64,000 nt of DNA from Salvia splendens (GCF_004379255.2 NC_056052.1:6758001-6822000); one strand, 5' to 3'. Numbered from the stretch's first letter, positions 10,173 to 21,780 are shown. Notes: generated by a model from the letters alone, not told the origin. Numbers and translations: made by a program.

Positions 10173-10838
10173 GTGTGTTTGTATGTTTGAACACTAACTA
10201 CCATGTTTTCCACTTCATCAAGTTAGCTTGTGGACAAGATAGAAAGCTATGGGAGGGGAACAATTTAGGGTAGTTAGTGTTAATATGTGTTAACCCGTGA
10301 ATCAGTCAAGTGTCATATGCTAGTTTAGGATTTATGTGTTTCTGGTATAAACTGGTAAAATTAAAGGCATGATTCCCTTAGTAAGAGTGATTGAAGAGAG
10401 GATACTTGTGTAATTGTGAGACCATCTTCCTTAATAAATCAGAGTCAGATTGGAAGATGTAAGAATGATGGAAAAGCTTTAATTTAAACCAACTGTGAAT
10501 CCCTCTAAATGTGAGTTAGAAACCTAGAGTAGAACACTTTCTACTATACAGAGAAATAGAGTGGTTGTCACTTGATGCTAAGAGGAAAATGACATAAGAT
10601 AATAAGGACTAAAGGCAATAGGAATGATTAGTTGAGCCAAATTCTTTCTAACTGTTTGAACCAACATCATTGTAAGGGCACCCCCTAGCTACCTAATTTG
10701 AGCCTACACTGAAAATCACCTTTCTTTGAGACCATGGGCCTTCATGCCATGTGAGTAAGGGGACAAACTAGAACAATTCACCATCTGGGTAGAGGGGATA
10801 GTGTAGAAATAACTATGGTCAAATAGGCAAGAAAAAAA

Positions 10839-10840
<2 letters not shown>

Positions 10841-10913
<73 letters not shown>
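10841..10913. repeat. (AT)n microsatellite, 73 bp
   Basis: An uninterrupted AT dinucleotide run. It forms the left border of a (TA)n-targeting element. Confidence 0.95.
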
Positions 10914-10916
<3 letters not shown>

Positions 10917-11230
10917 GAGCGTTATTCTCCTATTCATCCCTTAGATCCTTTATTCTTCTTAGTATGGGCCGTTAGATCTCATTCATCAACGGTCTAGATG
11001 ATCTGCATTATTACACTATAATGGTGCATTATTAGTCGGTGTGCATTATTCAACTGAAAATCTGCATTATTACACTATAATGGTGCATTATTAGTCGGTG
11101 TGCATTATTCAACTAAAAATATGCATTATTAAATGACACGTGGCACCAATCTAACCGTCGGATGACAAAATCGTGGGGCTGAGATTAAAAAGAACAAAGA
11201 ACAAAAGATACAAAAAGGAAATGAATACAT

Positions 11231-11233
<3 letters not shown>
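10914..11233. mobile_element. Small (TA)n-flanked non-autonomous element
   Basis: 320 bp between two AT microsatellites. The left end reads TATAGGGGAGCGTTATTCTCC and the right end, read outwards on the minus strand, TATAGGGATGTATTCATTTCC. It contains a tandem duplication of about 60 bp (10997-11110) with the motifs TGCATTATTACACTATAATG and TTAGTCGGTGTGCATTATT. It has no coding capacity. The position inside TA repeats resembles the rice Micron elements, which target (TA)n. The superfamily is uncertain. Confidence 0.65.

Positions 11234-11264
<31 letters not shown>
11234..11264. repeat. (TA)n microsatellite
   Basis: 31 bp of TA repeat between the small and large (TA)n-flanked elements; it is shared by both borders. 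Confidence 0.9.
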
Positions 11265-11267
<3 letters not shown>

Positions 11268-12295
11268 GAGTTGTATTCAAATCTTTTTCCCATAATTTCT
11301 CCTTTTTTCCTTCTACATCTTATGCGTTGATTTGTGGTAATCCAATGGTCTAAATCATTTGCTGAATATATTAAATTTAATCATTACTTAATTCGAAAAG
11401 GGCAAAATAGAGAATCACTAATGTAGTTGGTTATGGAAAAGTCCATGATTTTCTCGGTTGAGGATCTCTGCGGTTTTTCAACAAATTTCGTTCAGATTTC
11501 ATTCTCTTCCTTCTCCATCAATGCACGTTTAATTTAGCTTTTGTAACCCGTCGATAAATTCTAGTTTACAGCTTCCTCGACTTTGAATCAAACGCATACA
11601 GAGTTTGATTTTGAAAATATCTTTTTGTTGTCGGCTTTGCATCAACCGTCGACGTCTTTCGATTAATGATGGAAGAAGGTAATCCAGCGGTGTCTGCTCA
11701 TGTTTATTGTTCGGATGTTTTCAATTTTTTTTAAATCAGTCGCATATCCCAAACGGTGTACAACAGCAAAATCGTTTTTCATGTTTGCGTGCCTCCTTGC
11801 ATTTTTATCGAAACATGATTCACGGTTTATGATATTGTGGTGGCTAGGGTTCATTCATTCCCCTAATTCATGGGACCTAGGGGTTTAGTATTGTATGAGG
11901 CATTCCTTTAGTATGTTGATTGTTGCCTTGCTTGGGGATAGGTTGTAGCATGGTTTAAACTAGTGTGGCAGTATTCACATGCAATATGTTGATTTTTTCC
12001 TTGAATGGGGATAGGTTGTAGCATGGTTTAAACAAGTTTGGTAGTGTTCGAAATTGTGGCTCTATGGTTCATTCATTTTCATAAGGTTGACCAATTCTGG
12101 GGGCTAGGGGTGTGGTATAGTGTGAGATACAAAATCTGTACGTAGGACCGCGAGTTAGAGCCATCCCTATAGCGTGTGGTTTCATATTGGCTTTTTAGTT
12201 GGATTAAAGTGTACATGTAATGTATAAGTATAATTGTATAATGCACTATATGTGATTGGTAATGTACAGTATATGTCATATAATGCTTATTAAGA

Positions 12296-12496
12296 TTAAC
12301 ATGTGTGTTGTTTTGTGGTTATAAACAGTTGGTGTTGTGCCTGAATGTTCTGCCGAATTAAAGCCCGTTGTTGGTCAGAAGTTCCAATCATTAGATTTTG
12401 CATTCGCGGTGGTAGAAGAGGTTGCGCTGGTGAGTTGAAAGATTCAACTCGGGGACTTTGAAGTGCTGGTGAACGTGAACTCGGTCGTCGATCCAC
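12296..12496 (-). other. Coding-like block, possible exon inside the large element
   Basis: An open stretch on the minus strand with gene-like composition, Pro/Ser/Gln-rich (RRPSSRSPALQSPRVESFN region). It ends at a plausible donor ACT|GTTTAT near 12327. It lies downstream of the other two blocks in transcription order. Family not recognised. Confidence 0.35.
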
Positions 12497-13720
12497 ATAA
12501 TGTACATATTGTATAGTATAATGCGTAGTTTATTTTCTGTAATACATTATTTGTGATATGTAATTAACATTTATACTGGCGCGTTTAATTTAAGTTGTGT
12601 AGTGTTTCGATGCTTTGAGAAAGTTTCTTGTTTTCCCTAAGGGTTTAACAAGCCTAGGGGCTAGTGTGTAGTACGTTCTAAGGCAAAAAAACGTTGTCCA
12701 AATACACGAGCTGTCTAATTCGTCTGGGGTTGCACATAATGTATATTTTGTATAGTATAATGCGTAGTTTAGTTTCTATAATGCATTAGTTGTGATATGT
12801 AATGAACATTTATCCTGACCCGTTTAATTTACTTTGTGCCGTGTGTCGTTGTTTGGCGAACGTTTCTTGTTTTCCCTAAGGGTTTAACAAGCCTAGGGGC
12901 TAGGGTGTAGTATGTTCTAAGTCTAAAAAACGTTGTCCAAATACACGAGCTGCAGTAATTCGTCTGGGGTTGCACATAATGTATATTGTGTATAATATAA
13001 TGCGTAGTTTAGATTCTATAATGCATTATTTGTAATATGTAATGAACATTTATCCTGACCCGTTTCATTTAAGTTGTGCCGTTTGTGTCGTTGTTTGGCG
13101 AACGTTTCTTGTTTTCCCTAAGGGTTTGACAAGCCTAAGGGCTAGGGTGTAGTATGTTCTAAGTCTAAAAAACGTTGTCCAAATACACGAGCTGGAGTAA
13201 TTCGTCTGGGGTTGCACATGCATAACGCGTATGTATATTTCCAAACAGATATACATAATGTACATATTGTGTAGTATAATGCATAGTTTAGTTTCTGTAA
13301 TGCATGATTTGTTGTATGTAATGAACATTTATCCTTACCCGTTTAATTTAGGTTGTGTCGTGTTTAGATGCTTTACGCACGTTTCTTATTTTCCCTAAGA
13401 GTTTAACAAGCCTAGGGGCTAGGGTGTAGTATGTTCTAAGTCTAAAAAACGTTGTCCAAATACACGAGCTGCAGTAATTCGTCTGGGGTTGCACATGCAT
13501 AGCGCGTAGGCATTTTTTAAAACAGATATACATAATGTACATATTATGCAGTGTAATGCGTAGTTTTAGTTTCTGTAATGCATTATTTGTGATATGTAAT
13601 GAACGTTTATCCTGCCCCGTTTCATTTAAGTTGTGCCGTGTTTTGATGTTTGGCGCACGTTCTTGTTTTCCCTAAGGGTTTAACAACCCCAGGGGCTAGG
13701 GTCTAGTATGTACAACAACA
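12490..13720 (+). repeat. Tandem array A, five units of 240-285 bp
   Basis: Units begin near 12492, 12730, 12969, 13252 and 13522. Each has CACATAATGTA(T/C)AT, then TAATGCGTAGTTTAG, GTAATGAACATTTATCCTG, CGTTTCTTGTTTTCCCTAAG and CAAATACACGAGCTG. Two units carry an extra 30-45 bp block (GCACATGCATAACGCG type). Differences between units are mostly single bases. Confidence 0.85.
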
Positions 13721-13726
13721 ACCACG

Positions 13727-14920
13727 TGATGCATAAAACAAGATAAATAATGCAATCAAATAACCAAATAATGTACAGAATCACTCAAGTAATGAACATA
13801 CCAATATTGCATTCATTCTTAGATTCATGTACAACAGCAATCTAAAAATGCATAAAACATGATAAATAATGCATAGAAATAGCTCCATAATGTACACATA
13901 TTGCATTCACTCTTAGACTCATGTTCAAGTTGCGCGACAGCTTCCTTCTGCCGTGGAGTTAAACTCTTTATACAATTCAGAAACTCCCGGAATTTCTGGG
14001 AAATTCCTACTGACAGTATATCATCGACCGTCTCGTCGATGTCCAATCTTAGCTGCTTTGATGATGTACAACATACATAATAATAAGATACAATTAGTTA
14101 CATAATGTACAAACTGAATAAAATAAAGTGGACAGTTATACTGCATTCACTTATACACTCTTGTACAGAAGCATCAAAATAATTCCTAAAAACTGATACA
14201 TAATGCATTTTAATACGCAAATAATGTTCAGAATAAATCAACAAATGCACCATGAATATTGCAATCATCCATTGTCCCATGTCCAACAACGGTCACATAA
14301 AGGATAAACCATGATTAATAATGCACTATAATAACTAAATAATGTGCAGATCCGGTCAAGTAATGTACATACAAATATTCCATTCAGTCTTTGACCCATG
14401 TACAACAGCAGTCACATGATGCATAAAACAGGATAAAATAATGCATTTAAAAAGCCAAATAATGAACAAAATCACTCAAGTAATGAACATGATAAATAAT
14501 GCATAGAAATAGCTACATAATATACAGATTCAGGCTAGTTATAAACATAAAAATATTCCATTCTCTCTAACCGATGTACACCAGCAGGCACTTGATGCAT
14601 GAAACAGGTATATAATGCATAGAAATAGTTAAATAAGGTACAGATTCATTGAAACAATTCACATATAAATATTGCATTCGCACTTTGAAGGCTTTACAAA
14701 AACAGTCACATTATGTATAAAACACGGTAAATAATGCATTCAAACAGACAAATAATGCACTGAGTATATCAAGTAATACACATACAAATATTCCCTTCAC
14801 TCTTTGACCGTATACAACAACAGTCACATGATGCATGATACATGATATATAATGCATAAAAATAGTTACATAATGTACAGATCCATTCAAGTAATGACCA
14901 CACAAATGAAATTGATTCCT
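13727..14920 (+). repeat. Tandem array B, eight to nine units of about 115 bp
   Basis: Each unit follows the pattern ATGCATAAAACA, GATAAATAATGCAT, ATAATGTACAGA, TCAAGTAATGAACATACA, AATATTGCATTCACTC, CATGTACAACAGCAGTCACATG. Units are more diverged than in array A. One unit is interrupted by a coding-like block at 13925-14075. Confidence 0.8.
13916..14075 (-). other. Coding-like block, possible middle exon inside array B
   Basis: On the minus strand, after a CAAAGCAG acceptor near 14059, an open stretch encodes LRLDIDETVDDILSVGIS, a helical segment, and KSLTPRQKEAVAQLE. Composition and codon use look like a protein exon, unlike the surrounding repeat. The family was not recognised. Confidence 0.35.
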
Positions 14921-14982
14921 CACCCTCTCTCTGCGATTGTTGTGAAACTGACGGACGTCCTCTTTTAGACATTTTGAAATCT
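14914..14982 (-). other. Coding-like block, possible first exon
   Basis: An ATG near 14972 on the minus strand opens MSKRGRPSVSQQSQRE, followed by a good donor GAGAG|GTGAGG. The KRGRP core resembles an AT-hook or nuclear targeting motif. Array B would then be the first intron of this gene-like unit. Confidence 0.35.
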
Positions 14983-15585
14983 GCGCAAGACACCAAACAA
15001 ACATAACCCTATAAGATTTCATCAACAAATTCGTGCACTACAACTTTATGGTGATAATCGGGTGAATCGTGGTGTGGGTGGTGTGTTACATGCTAAAATC
15101 GGGGAAAACGCTAGATGAAACTCAGAATGTAAACTACTAAATTAACATTCGACAAACCCTACCTTCTCTTTGACCGCAGACGAATCTAGTACAAAATCGG
15201 AAGGGTTGTTTCCAAGAAATCGGGTTGGAGGCGAAGCGGGTAGAGAGGGCAGTTAGGGTTTTGAAAGGGGTTCGAAATTGGGGAGACGAAACGGGTAGAG
15301 AGATTGTGAGTTAATACGTTTGGAGATGAATGGTGTGTAGAATAGAAGGAAGGTAGTGGGTATAGAAATTTCACACATGTCGTTTCGGGAGTTTTTGAGT
15401 ATAGAAATTTACTAATTCAACCCCATCATGCACGAAATGCCCCAAATAATGAACTAAGGGATCAAATCTATGCTTGTCATCCGGATCGTCCATCCGCCTG
15501 ATCCAACGCTCCAAATTGAGAAGGAACTTAAATCTAAGGGGAGAAAAGGAGATTAACACTACCCTATACATATATATATATATGT

Positions 15586-16347
15586 ACAGTCTTAGCAAAA
15601 GAAAAGAAAGCGAGAAAAATTATTTGAAAGAAACAAAGGGCAAGAAAAAAATATAACCTGGCCCTGAAAAAATGAAAAAAAAAGAAGAGAGAGAGAAAAG
15701 GTAGAAAAGTATATGCCGGGCAGGAACAAAATGTAACCTAACCCTGAGAAATAAGGCCAAAATGGCCAAGGGACATCTCCAAGTTTTGAGAGTTTTTGAG
15801 TTGTAAATACGGAGTTTGTTCCAGTTCTTGTCCCTAAGTTCACATGTCCTTCTATTGTTTACTAAAATCTTCTGAATTTAGGACCCCTGGGACCCTTACA
15901 TATCTACATTATAACCCCCAGCCCCATTACAGCCTGAAGAAAAACCTTAAGGAACTAGCCTTTGTCAATAGAACTCAAGCATCAGTAGTATGTCAAAATG
16001 AATGAGTGAACGATCCTAACATTTCTGGTGAGGAATGAGTGACCGAGTGAATCCAACAGTTTTGGTAGAACTTAAGGCCATCCTGACAAACGGATAAACT
16101 GATCAAGATAGAAGAAGAGATGGGAAGAAATTTGAAACTGTAGACAATTGGATTGATCTTAAGCTTGTGGGGACGGTGGCCAAAAGTTGAACCAGTTCAA
16201 TACGTATATATGCTTATGTGTTTTCTACCTTTTGTGTATTTTGAGTCTTTCCTTTTATTTTATAAGAGTCAGTCCATTTTCTGTTTTGTTTTTGTAGTAT
16301 GTGCCAAAGTGAAACCATGCATTGAAACTTGTCTTGTTCTTTATTTT
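15586..16347 (+). mobile_element. Continuation of the gypsy 3' non-coding region
   Basis: Between the (TA)n element and the solo LTR. It contains AACCCCCAGCCCCATTACAG and purine-rich stretches, as I know from 3' regions of Tat-like elements, and no open frame of note. It joins across the solo LTR to 19486, where TACTTGAGGACAAGTATGG leads to the LTR. Confidence 0.5.
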
Positions 16348-19300
16348 TGTAACGCCCGTACTTTTTATGGAAGATGACGCGAGTAAATCGAGGAACGATC
16401 GAAGAAATTATATTTGGAACAACACCAAATATAAGTTGTGACGTTAGGCGTTCTTTAATTTTTTTTTTTTGTGAAGAAACAAGATAACGGAAGTTAATAA
16501 AGTTTTGTGAATTTTAATCATCGAAGGAAAGTACGAGAATATAAAGTATGAATGTATATTGGGCTTTGCAAATTTAATTAGAGTCCAAATGTCTATCTAC
16601 AAAATAGCTTGGACCCTAATTATTTAAAAGTCTAACAAAACAATAATATTCCAACTTGGGCTTGCAATAACTTGAGCCCAACAACATGCAATTAAATTAA
16701 TTCAATTGGAGTCCAATACAATTCCAAGTAAATGGGAACAAGCCCAAAGTTTATTCTTCTCCTTATCCAAGTAGGCGACGGCTTTCCCTACAAAAAAAAC
16801 TCTCCACCTTTCACCTTCTCCAACTTCTTCACCTTCTATCTACCACCATCAATGCTTACAAACCAAGAGCCATCCACCACTTCTCTTTTAATCTCTAAAC
16901 TCCTCACATTACACATCACAACAAAAGAAAAAAAAAGAGGAGGGCCGAGAGAGAGAAGCCGAGAGGAGAAGGGATTGCTTCCCCATTGATTCAACCATTT
17001 TTGGAGGTATAATCCTTTCCTATCACCAAGCCTTTCCTATCACCAAGCATGAGATTGTTATAGCTATGCATATATGTTTTTCACACATCCTTTACCGTAA
17101 CCAATTCAAATAGCAATCAACTAAGAATCAATCAAACTATCGCCGTATGTAATCAAAACCACGAAAGAACTTAACTTTATATTAAGAACGTATGTTGCGG
17201 GTTGAATCGGGGTTGTTCGGAGTGGTTTCGGGGAAGGGGAGACTGCCGGCAGCGGTTGACCGAAGCGGACGGTGGCGGTTCTCGAAGGCTCGGTGGCGGT
17301 GGCGACCCCAACGCTGTCCGGCGACTCCAGCGACGGCGGCCGGCGACCAGCAGTCCCTCCGGCGGGCAACGGCAGCAGCTTCTCTTCCAGTGGCAGCGGC
17401 AGTGGTGTCGCGGTGTGGCAGCGGCGGCTTCACGACTTCTTAGCGAGACAGCAGCGGCATCGTGACGATGACGATGGGGAGCCGACGAATTGGAGGAAAC
17501 CGACAGGGAGGTTGGGAGGCGGCGTGCTTTTTCCGTCGGATATAGAGGGAGAAAGAAGATAGAAGGAGAAGATAAAGAGAGATAAAAGAATGGGGTTTTG
17601 TTTTAAAAAAATAAAAGAAAATAATAAAATGTTTTGGGCCTTTACTTTTTGTTTGGGCCATTCTTTTGGGCTCAATCTCTTATTGGTTTTGGGCTCTAAA
17701 ATATATTTTGGAGGAATAAGGATGGGCTGGAGATTAAATCTTTGGGCCAATAATTAATTGTGGGAAATTACTTAAGAAATTCTTGATTAATGTCGAGGAT
17801 GAATAATCTCAAGTCCGAAATAATTAATTCGAAGGAAAATAATTGGTGAAAGTGAGTTAAGCGCTTAATCAAAATCTTGGGATTAAATCCTATATCTTGG
17901 AGGAAAATACGAGGAGCCAACGGAGGAAAGAACGAGCATAAGCGGCCGGCCGGCGTCGCAAGCAACGCCTTGGGCGGCCGCCGAATAATCGAAAATGTAC
18001 AAAAAAACCGAGAAAACGAAATAAAAGACTTTAATTATGGTGCATGCATTCTAAATATCTTCGTTACCGAGATTGATGGGTACTTTATGTATTTTCCGAA
18101 AAGGTGGTTCGCACGGCCGCTAAAGTCGGAATGAGAAGCTATTAAGGGAATTTTAAGCGAACGAGGTGGGCTTTCTAACTAAGTATTTTGTGGGCTTTCG
18201 AACTAAAGTATTTTCAAGAGCTTTCGATTTGACATATTGGTTTGAGCATTATTTTTTGTGACGAAATGCCTTTGATTGCGATTATTACATGATTATGTGA
18301 TTTATGTGCTTAAAGTGAAAGTGATTGTCATGTGTTGCGCTGTACAGCTTTTCGAGTGGTTATGAAATGCTCGACTTGTTGATGTGATGTGAGATGATGC
18401 TCGACCTTGACAGAAAAATGATTTATGTTTCAAATACGTTTTTGAGGAAAATAAAGTTTGTAAAAGGAATATCATGCCATGTTTTGTTTTGAGAAATGCC
18501 TATCTGTTTGTTTAGCAAGGGAGTTGTCCCTACTAGACCTATTGAAATCGAATTCGGGTCTGACTAGGGAGTGAGTCCCTACTCAGGCTAGTGTACAGCA
18601 ATGGGGATCGTGAGCCATCTTTTGGGTCGGCCGGTCTAGTGATCGAGTTTGCGGCCACATTCTCGTTCACAGGATGTTGATGTTGATGAGATTGATGTTG
18701 ATGTTGATGTTGATGAGATTGGTGTTGATGTTGATGATTGCTTAGTGGGGAGTGAGTCCCTACTATGAGTTTAATCGAATTCGGGTCCTAGCAAGGGTAC
18801 GTCCCTACTCGGACTAGTGTACACGATGAGGACCGTGAGTCATCGAATGGGTTGGCCGGTTTTCGTGCTCGTGGAAAGTGGCCCCTTACACGGCACACTA
18901 AAGAACAGATATGGCAGTTTCTTAAATAAATCAAGGAGAAATGGTTGTGTTTTGAAATGATGAGGAAAAATGATTTGAGGATGAGTTGAAAGGTTGTGAT
19001 TGAGATATTTTTAGTGTCTCGGGCCTTTTCAAGTTAAAACCCTGAGGTCACTCAATGGAGGCATGATATAACTGTTTTGGCATTTGTCCACTGAGTGCAT
19101 CAAGTACTCAGCCCTGCATATGTTTTCCCTATGTGCAGGTTGAGCGTTGACGAGGACGGAGGATGTTGAGCATTTGGACAAAGACAGTATTCATTAAATA
19201 TTCCAGTTGCTATTGTGTCTTCATACATAGTAGTAACTAACTCTCAAATGCTTCCGCTACGTCAAGTTTTAAGAACTCTTATGTTTCTGTAATTCGTTGG

Positions 19301-19480
19301 ACTACTTTTGTTAAAACTATGTTGCTTCGTAATCCAAGACTAAGATTTGATAATGAAATTTCGTCTTTTGATCGATATGTCGTACTCCTTTTGATTGTTT
19401 CCCTTTCTTCCCCGCTTCTTAATTCCTCCACTAGTCACGATTCCCCGTGCTTCCTATCCTTAGGAAGTGCGGTCGTGACA
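16348..19480 (+). mobile_element. Solo LTR (3133 bp) of a gypsy-type element
   Basis: Begins TGTAACGCCCGTAC and ends GTGCGGTCGTGACA, terminal sequences that I know from large LTRs of plant chromovirus-type gypsy elements. It is flanked by a perfect 5-bp target duplication ATTTT (16343-16347 and 19481-19485). No primer site, gag or pol lies inside, so it is a single LTR left after recombination between two LTRs. The middle (17190-17480) is GC-rich and has long open frames on both strands with low-complexity translation, which I do not call genes. Confidence 0.85.
18517..18868 (+). repeat. Direct repeats and GTTGAT minisatellite inside the solo LTR
   Basis: Two diverged copies of a roughly 110-bp unit (CGAATTCGGGTC, CCCTACTC, GACTAGTGTACA, CGTGAGCCATC, GGGT(C/T)GGCCGG) lie at about 18540-18640 and 18775-18868. 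A GTTGAT/GAGATT hexamer run at 18670-18740 separates them. Confidence 0.7.
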
Positions 19481-19524
19481 ATTTTTCATACTTGAGGACA
19501 AGTATGGTTTAAGTTTGAGCAGTT

Positions 19525-21066
19525 TGATGAGGCTCGTTTCATGCATCTGTTCTGGGGTGAAAGTCTGTGATTTTTGAAAACTAACGTGTGATTTTGAGCC
19601 AGGTGTGTAGAAAATCCACCGGAGCATAAGATGCTGATATGCTCGGATTTTGCACTATTTTAAGGCCTTTATTTGGTCCGTTTTTAATGTCAAAATCACA
19701 ATTCATGTCCATATTTTGCATATTTTGTCTATTTTAGTATTTTGACGTGTTTTGTGAGAAATGTGTATATTTGAGCCTAAAAAGACAGCAAAAAGTCGAA
19801 ATTGGAAATCTGGAGCATTTAAGACGCCCAACGGTCCGCTGCAACACATATAGCGGCCGCTGGGGCCCAACGACAGCTGAGCCAATAGCGGTCCGCTCCG
19901 GAGAAAGTTGTGTTGAAAACGAAGAACACGCCCACGCTGGGTAGTGCGCAACAACCGCTCCAAATGATCCAGAAGCTACAGGACAATTTCTAGCGACCGC
20001 TGTTCGAGAGACAAAGACTACAGATCAACATGTAGCGACCGTTGGCCAAGGTGCAGTGGCCCGCTAGGAAAACATGGTGCACAGAATTGACCTACTTTTT
20101 CCCCAAGATTTACCAAACTTAGCCACTTTTTACCTTAATTACTGGAGCTCGATTTTTTCCCTATAAATACCCCCTCAAACCTCTTCATTAATGATATTCT
20201 TTTTGCCATATAATTCCAGAGCATAAATTTGAGAGTTCTTCATTGTGCAAGAGGTTGAAGAAGAAATCAAGAGAAGATCAACGCTACATGAATTCAACAT
20301 TTGGGTTTTATTGCTTTAGTTCTTATGTTCACTTTGTTTTCCCTTCATTCTATGTTTTTAGCTTATTCAATTATGTGTAACTAAATTCATAGGATTCTAG
20401 GGATGTGTTAGTAACGACTTTGGTTATACAATTCTGTTTTCTATTTAATATCCGTTTTGTTTTTACTTCGTTTCTTCCCTAAGTTGTTCTATAATACTTC
20501 ACGTTTGAGTGACACATTATGTGATGATTTAATATAACTTGCTACATAATCGTGAGAGGAGGTTGGCGTGTTAGATCCACTTAGTAGACACTACAATTAG
20601 CTTCCCTTAAAACGGCACTGTTAATTGAGAGTGAGAACTTTTCAAGGGTCTTAGGAGCTTTTAGGAGTTACGGATCTAGGATTGACAACCCTAGTGTTAG
20701 TAATCTACGCTTGTGCCGCATGGGCAAAACTTATGTGACTCGTTCTATCGAAGTATAAACTCTGATAGGGTATTGTAGTTGGAATTTGTATAACCATAAC
20801 TGTGAACGCACATCCCTGGAATTCTATTACCTCTCATATTTTACCTCTTTAATTATTTGTAGTTAGTTGTTTTATTGCTTTCAAATTGTTTTTAATTTTC
20901 AAAATCTCCAAAACTTTCGGTTTTCCAAATAGTGAACGAAGCTTAGTAGAAGGTAGACAGTCTTCGATTGTTTTCCATGTGATCGATATCCTGTACTGAC
21001 CTTTAGCTATACTATTCCTACTCTGTATGCTTGCAGGTATTTATAGTGCTAATAAAAAGTGCATCA
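19525..21066 (+). repeat. Athila/Tat-type LTR (1542 bp)
   Basis: Begins TGATGAGGCTCG and ends AGTGCATCA, so the ends form the inverted repeat TGATG/CATCA. A CTATAAATACCCCC promoter box lies near 20160. On the left it is preceded by the 3' non-coding end of an element; on the right it is followed by a primer site and gag. It therefore acts as the 3' LTR of one partial copy and the 5' LTR of another. Confidence 0.65.
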
Positions 21067-21072
21067 AGTTCT

Positions 21073-21090
21073 TGGCGCCGTTGCCGGGGA
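21073..21090 (+). promoter_or_regulatory. Primer-binding site, tRNA-Asp type
   Basis: TGGCGCCGTTGCCGGGGA, the primer site typical of Athila and Tat gypsy elements, six bases after the LTR. Confidence 0.85.
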
Positions 21091-21315
21091 CTACATCCAC
21101 TTTTGTGATTGATATCTTCAAACAGACGAATTTGCTACTTTGGATTTTAATTGCTTTCTTTTTTAATTTTTATTTTATTTTTGTTTCTGTCACTTTCAGG
21201 TAGTGTATGCGAACACGTTCTGGGAAGAACATCTTAGAGCTGCAGGTCTTAGTGAAGCGATCTCGATCTCGAACTTGAAAGGACACATAGGAAAATAAGA
21301 AGTGATCGAAACACA

Positions 21316-21780
21316 ATGGAGGACGAAACCAGAGTTGAGTTGGAAAAGCTGCAGCAGGTCTTAGTGAAGCAGTTGATGGATGAAAAGACTGCCCGAGAGG
21401 CCCAAGAAAAGAAAAACAGGGAGATAATTCATGTTATGCATATGTTTAATCACGACAATATGATTACTTTTCCCGAAGCCCCTCGTGTGGATGCTAATAA
21501 TTTTGAGCTGCGAATACCCCTTATAAAAAGGGTTGAACAGCATCCTTTTGCAAGTATGGCTACAAAAGATGCAAACTGCCACCTCTCGAAGTCCGTGGAG
21601 ATTGCAAATACTTTGAAATTGAATGGTGTCGACGCCGTCACCATTAGGGTAAGACTCTTTCCCTTCTCGTTAATTGATTATGATAAAGAGTGGTTTGAGT
21701 GTCTACCTACATAACAAGTCTCCACGTGGAAGGATATAGTGGCAGCATTCCTCGATAAGGGATTCACTATTTTTGGTACG
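21316..21780 (+). pseudogene. Athila/Tat gag N-terminal fragment
   Basis: An open frame of 132 residues from ATG 21316. It has a charged coiled-coil start, then the conserved Athila/Tat Gag features: an LIKRVEQ segment, LKLNGVDAVTIRVRLFPFSL, and a W in the KEWFECLP segment. A TAA follows, but the frame continues in homologous sense (STWKDIVAAFLDKGF) up to about 21770, where a hAT-like element interrupts it. The stop replaces what would be a linking codon. Capsid C-terminus, zinc knuckle and pol are gone. Confidence 0.8.

Larger units (their letters stand above)
8950..10840 (+). mobile_element. 3' part of a large Athila/Tat-type gypsy element
   Basis: Two remnants of coding sequence lie at 9005-9355 and 9419-9772, followed by a long non-coding region with four hairpin repeats. 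The same region appears to continue after the (TA)n elements at 15586 and after the solo LTR at 19481, ending in a purine-rich tract and an LTR at 19525. The reconstruction rests on the typical order of such elements (extra ORF, long 3' non-coding part, LTR) and on clean insertion borders. No reverse transcriptase is left here. Confidence 0.55.
11265..15564. mobile_element. Large 4.3-kb (TA)n-flanked element with repeat arrays
   Basis: The right end, read on the minus strand, begins TATAGGGTAGTGTTAATCTCC and then CTTAGAT. It clearly matches the left end of the 320-bp element next door, and its left end (GAGTTGTATTCAAATC) resembles the other end of that element. A short TA repeat (15565-15585) borders the right side. 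The interior contains two tandem arrays and three or more coding-like blocks on the minus strand. It shares the TGCATTAT words with the small element. The small one could therefore be a deletion derivative of the same family. No recognised transposase motif was found. Confidence 0.55.

Noticed and set aside
10716..10937. 73-codon minus-strand frame with an Ile-Tyr run
   Set aside because: Read from the AT microsatellite.
13727..14920. CRISPR-like regular repeat array
   Set aside because: Units of about 115 bp are repeats throughout, with no unique spacers, in a plant nuclear context. Ordinary tandem repeat.
11265..15564. Helitron assignment for the large (TA)n-flanked element
   Set aside because: I could not find a 5' TC start with a 3' CTRR end and terminal hairpin, nor Rep/helicase motifs. 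Left as unclassified.
17192..17562. Overlapping open frames on both strands in GC-rich DNA
   Set aside because: All lie inside the solo LTR; low-complexity Arg/Ala/Gly translations with no family pattern. High GC makes stop codons rare.
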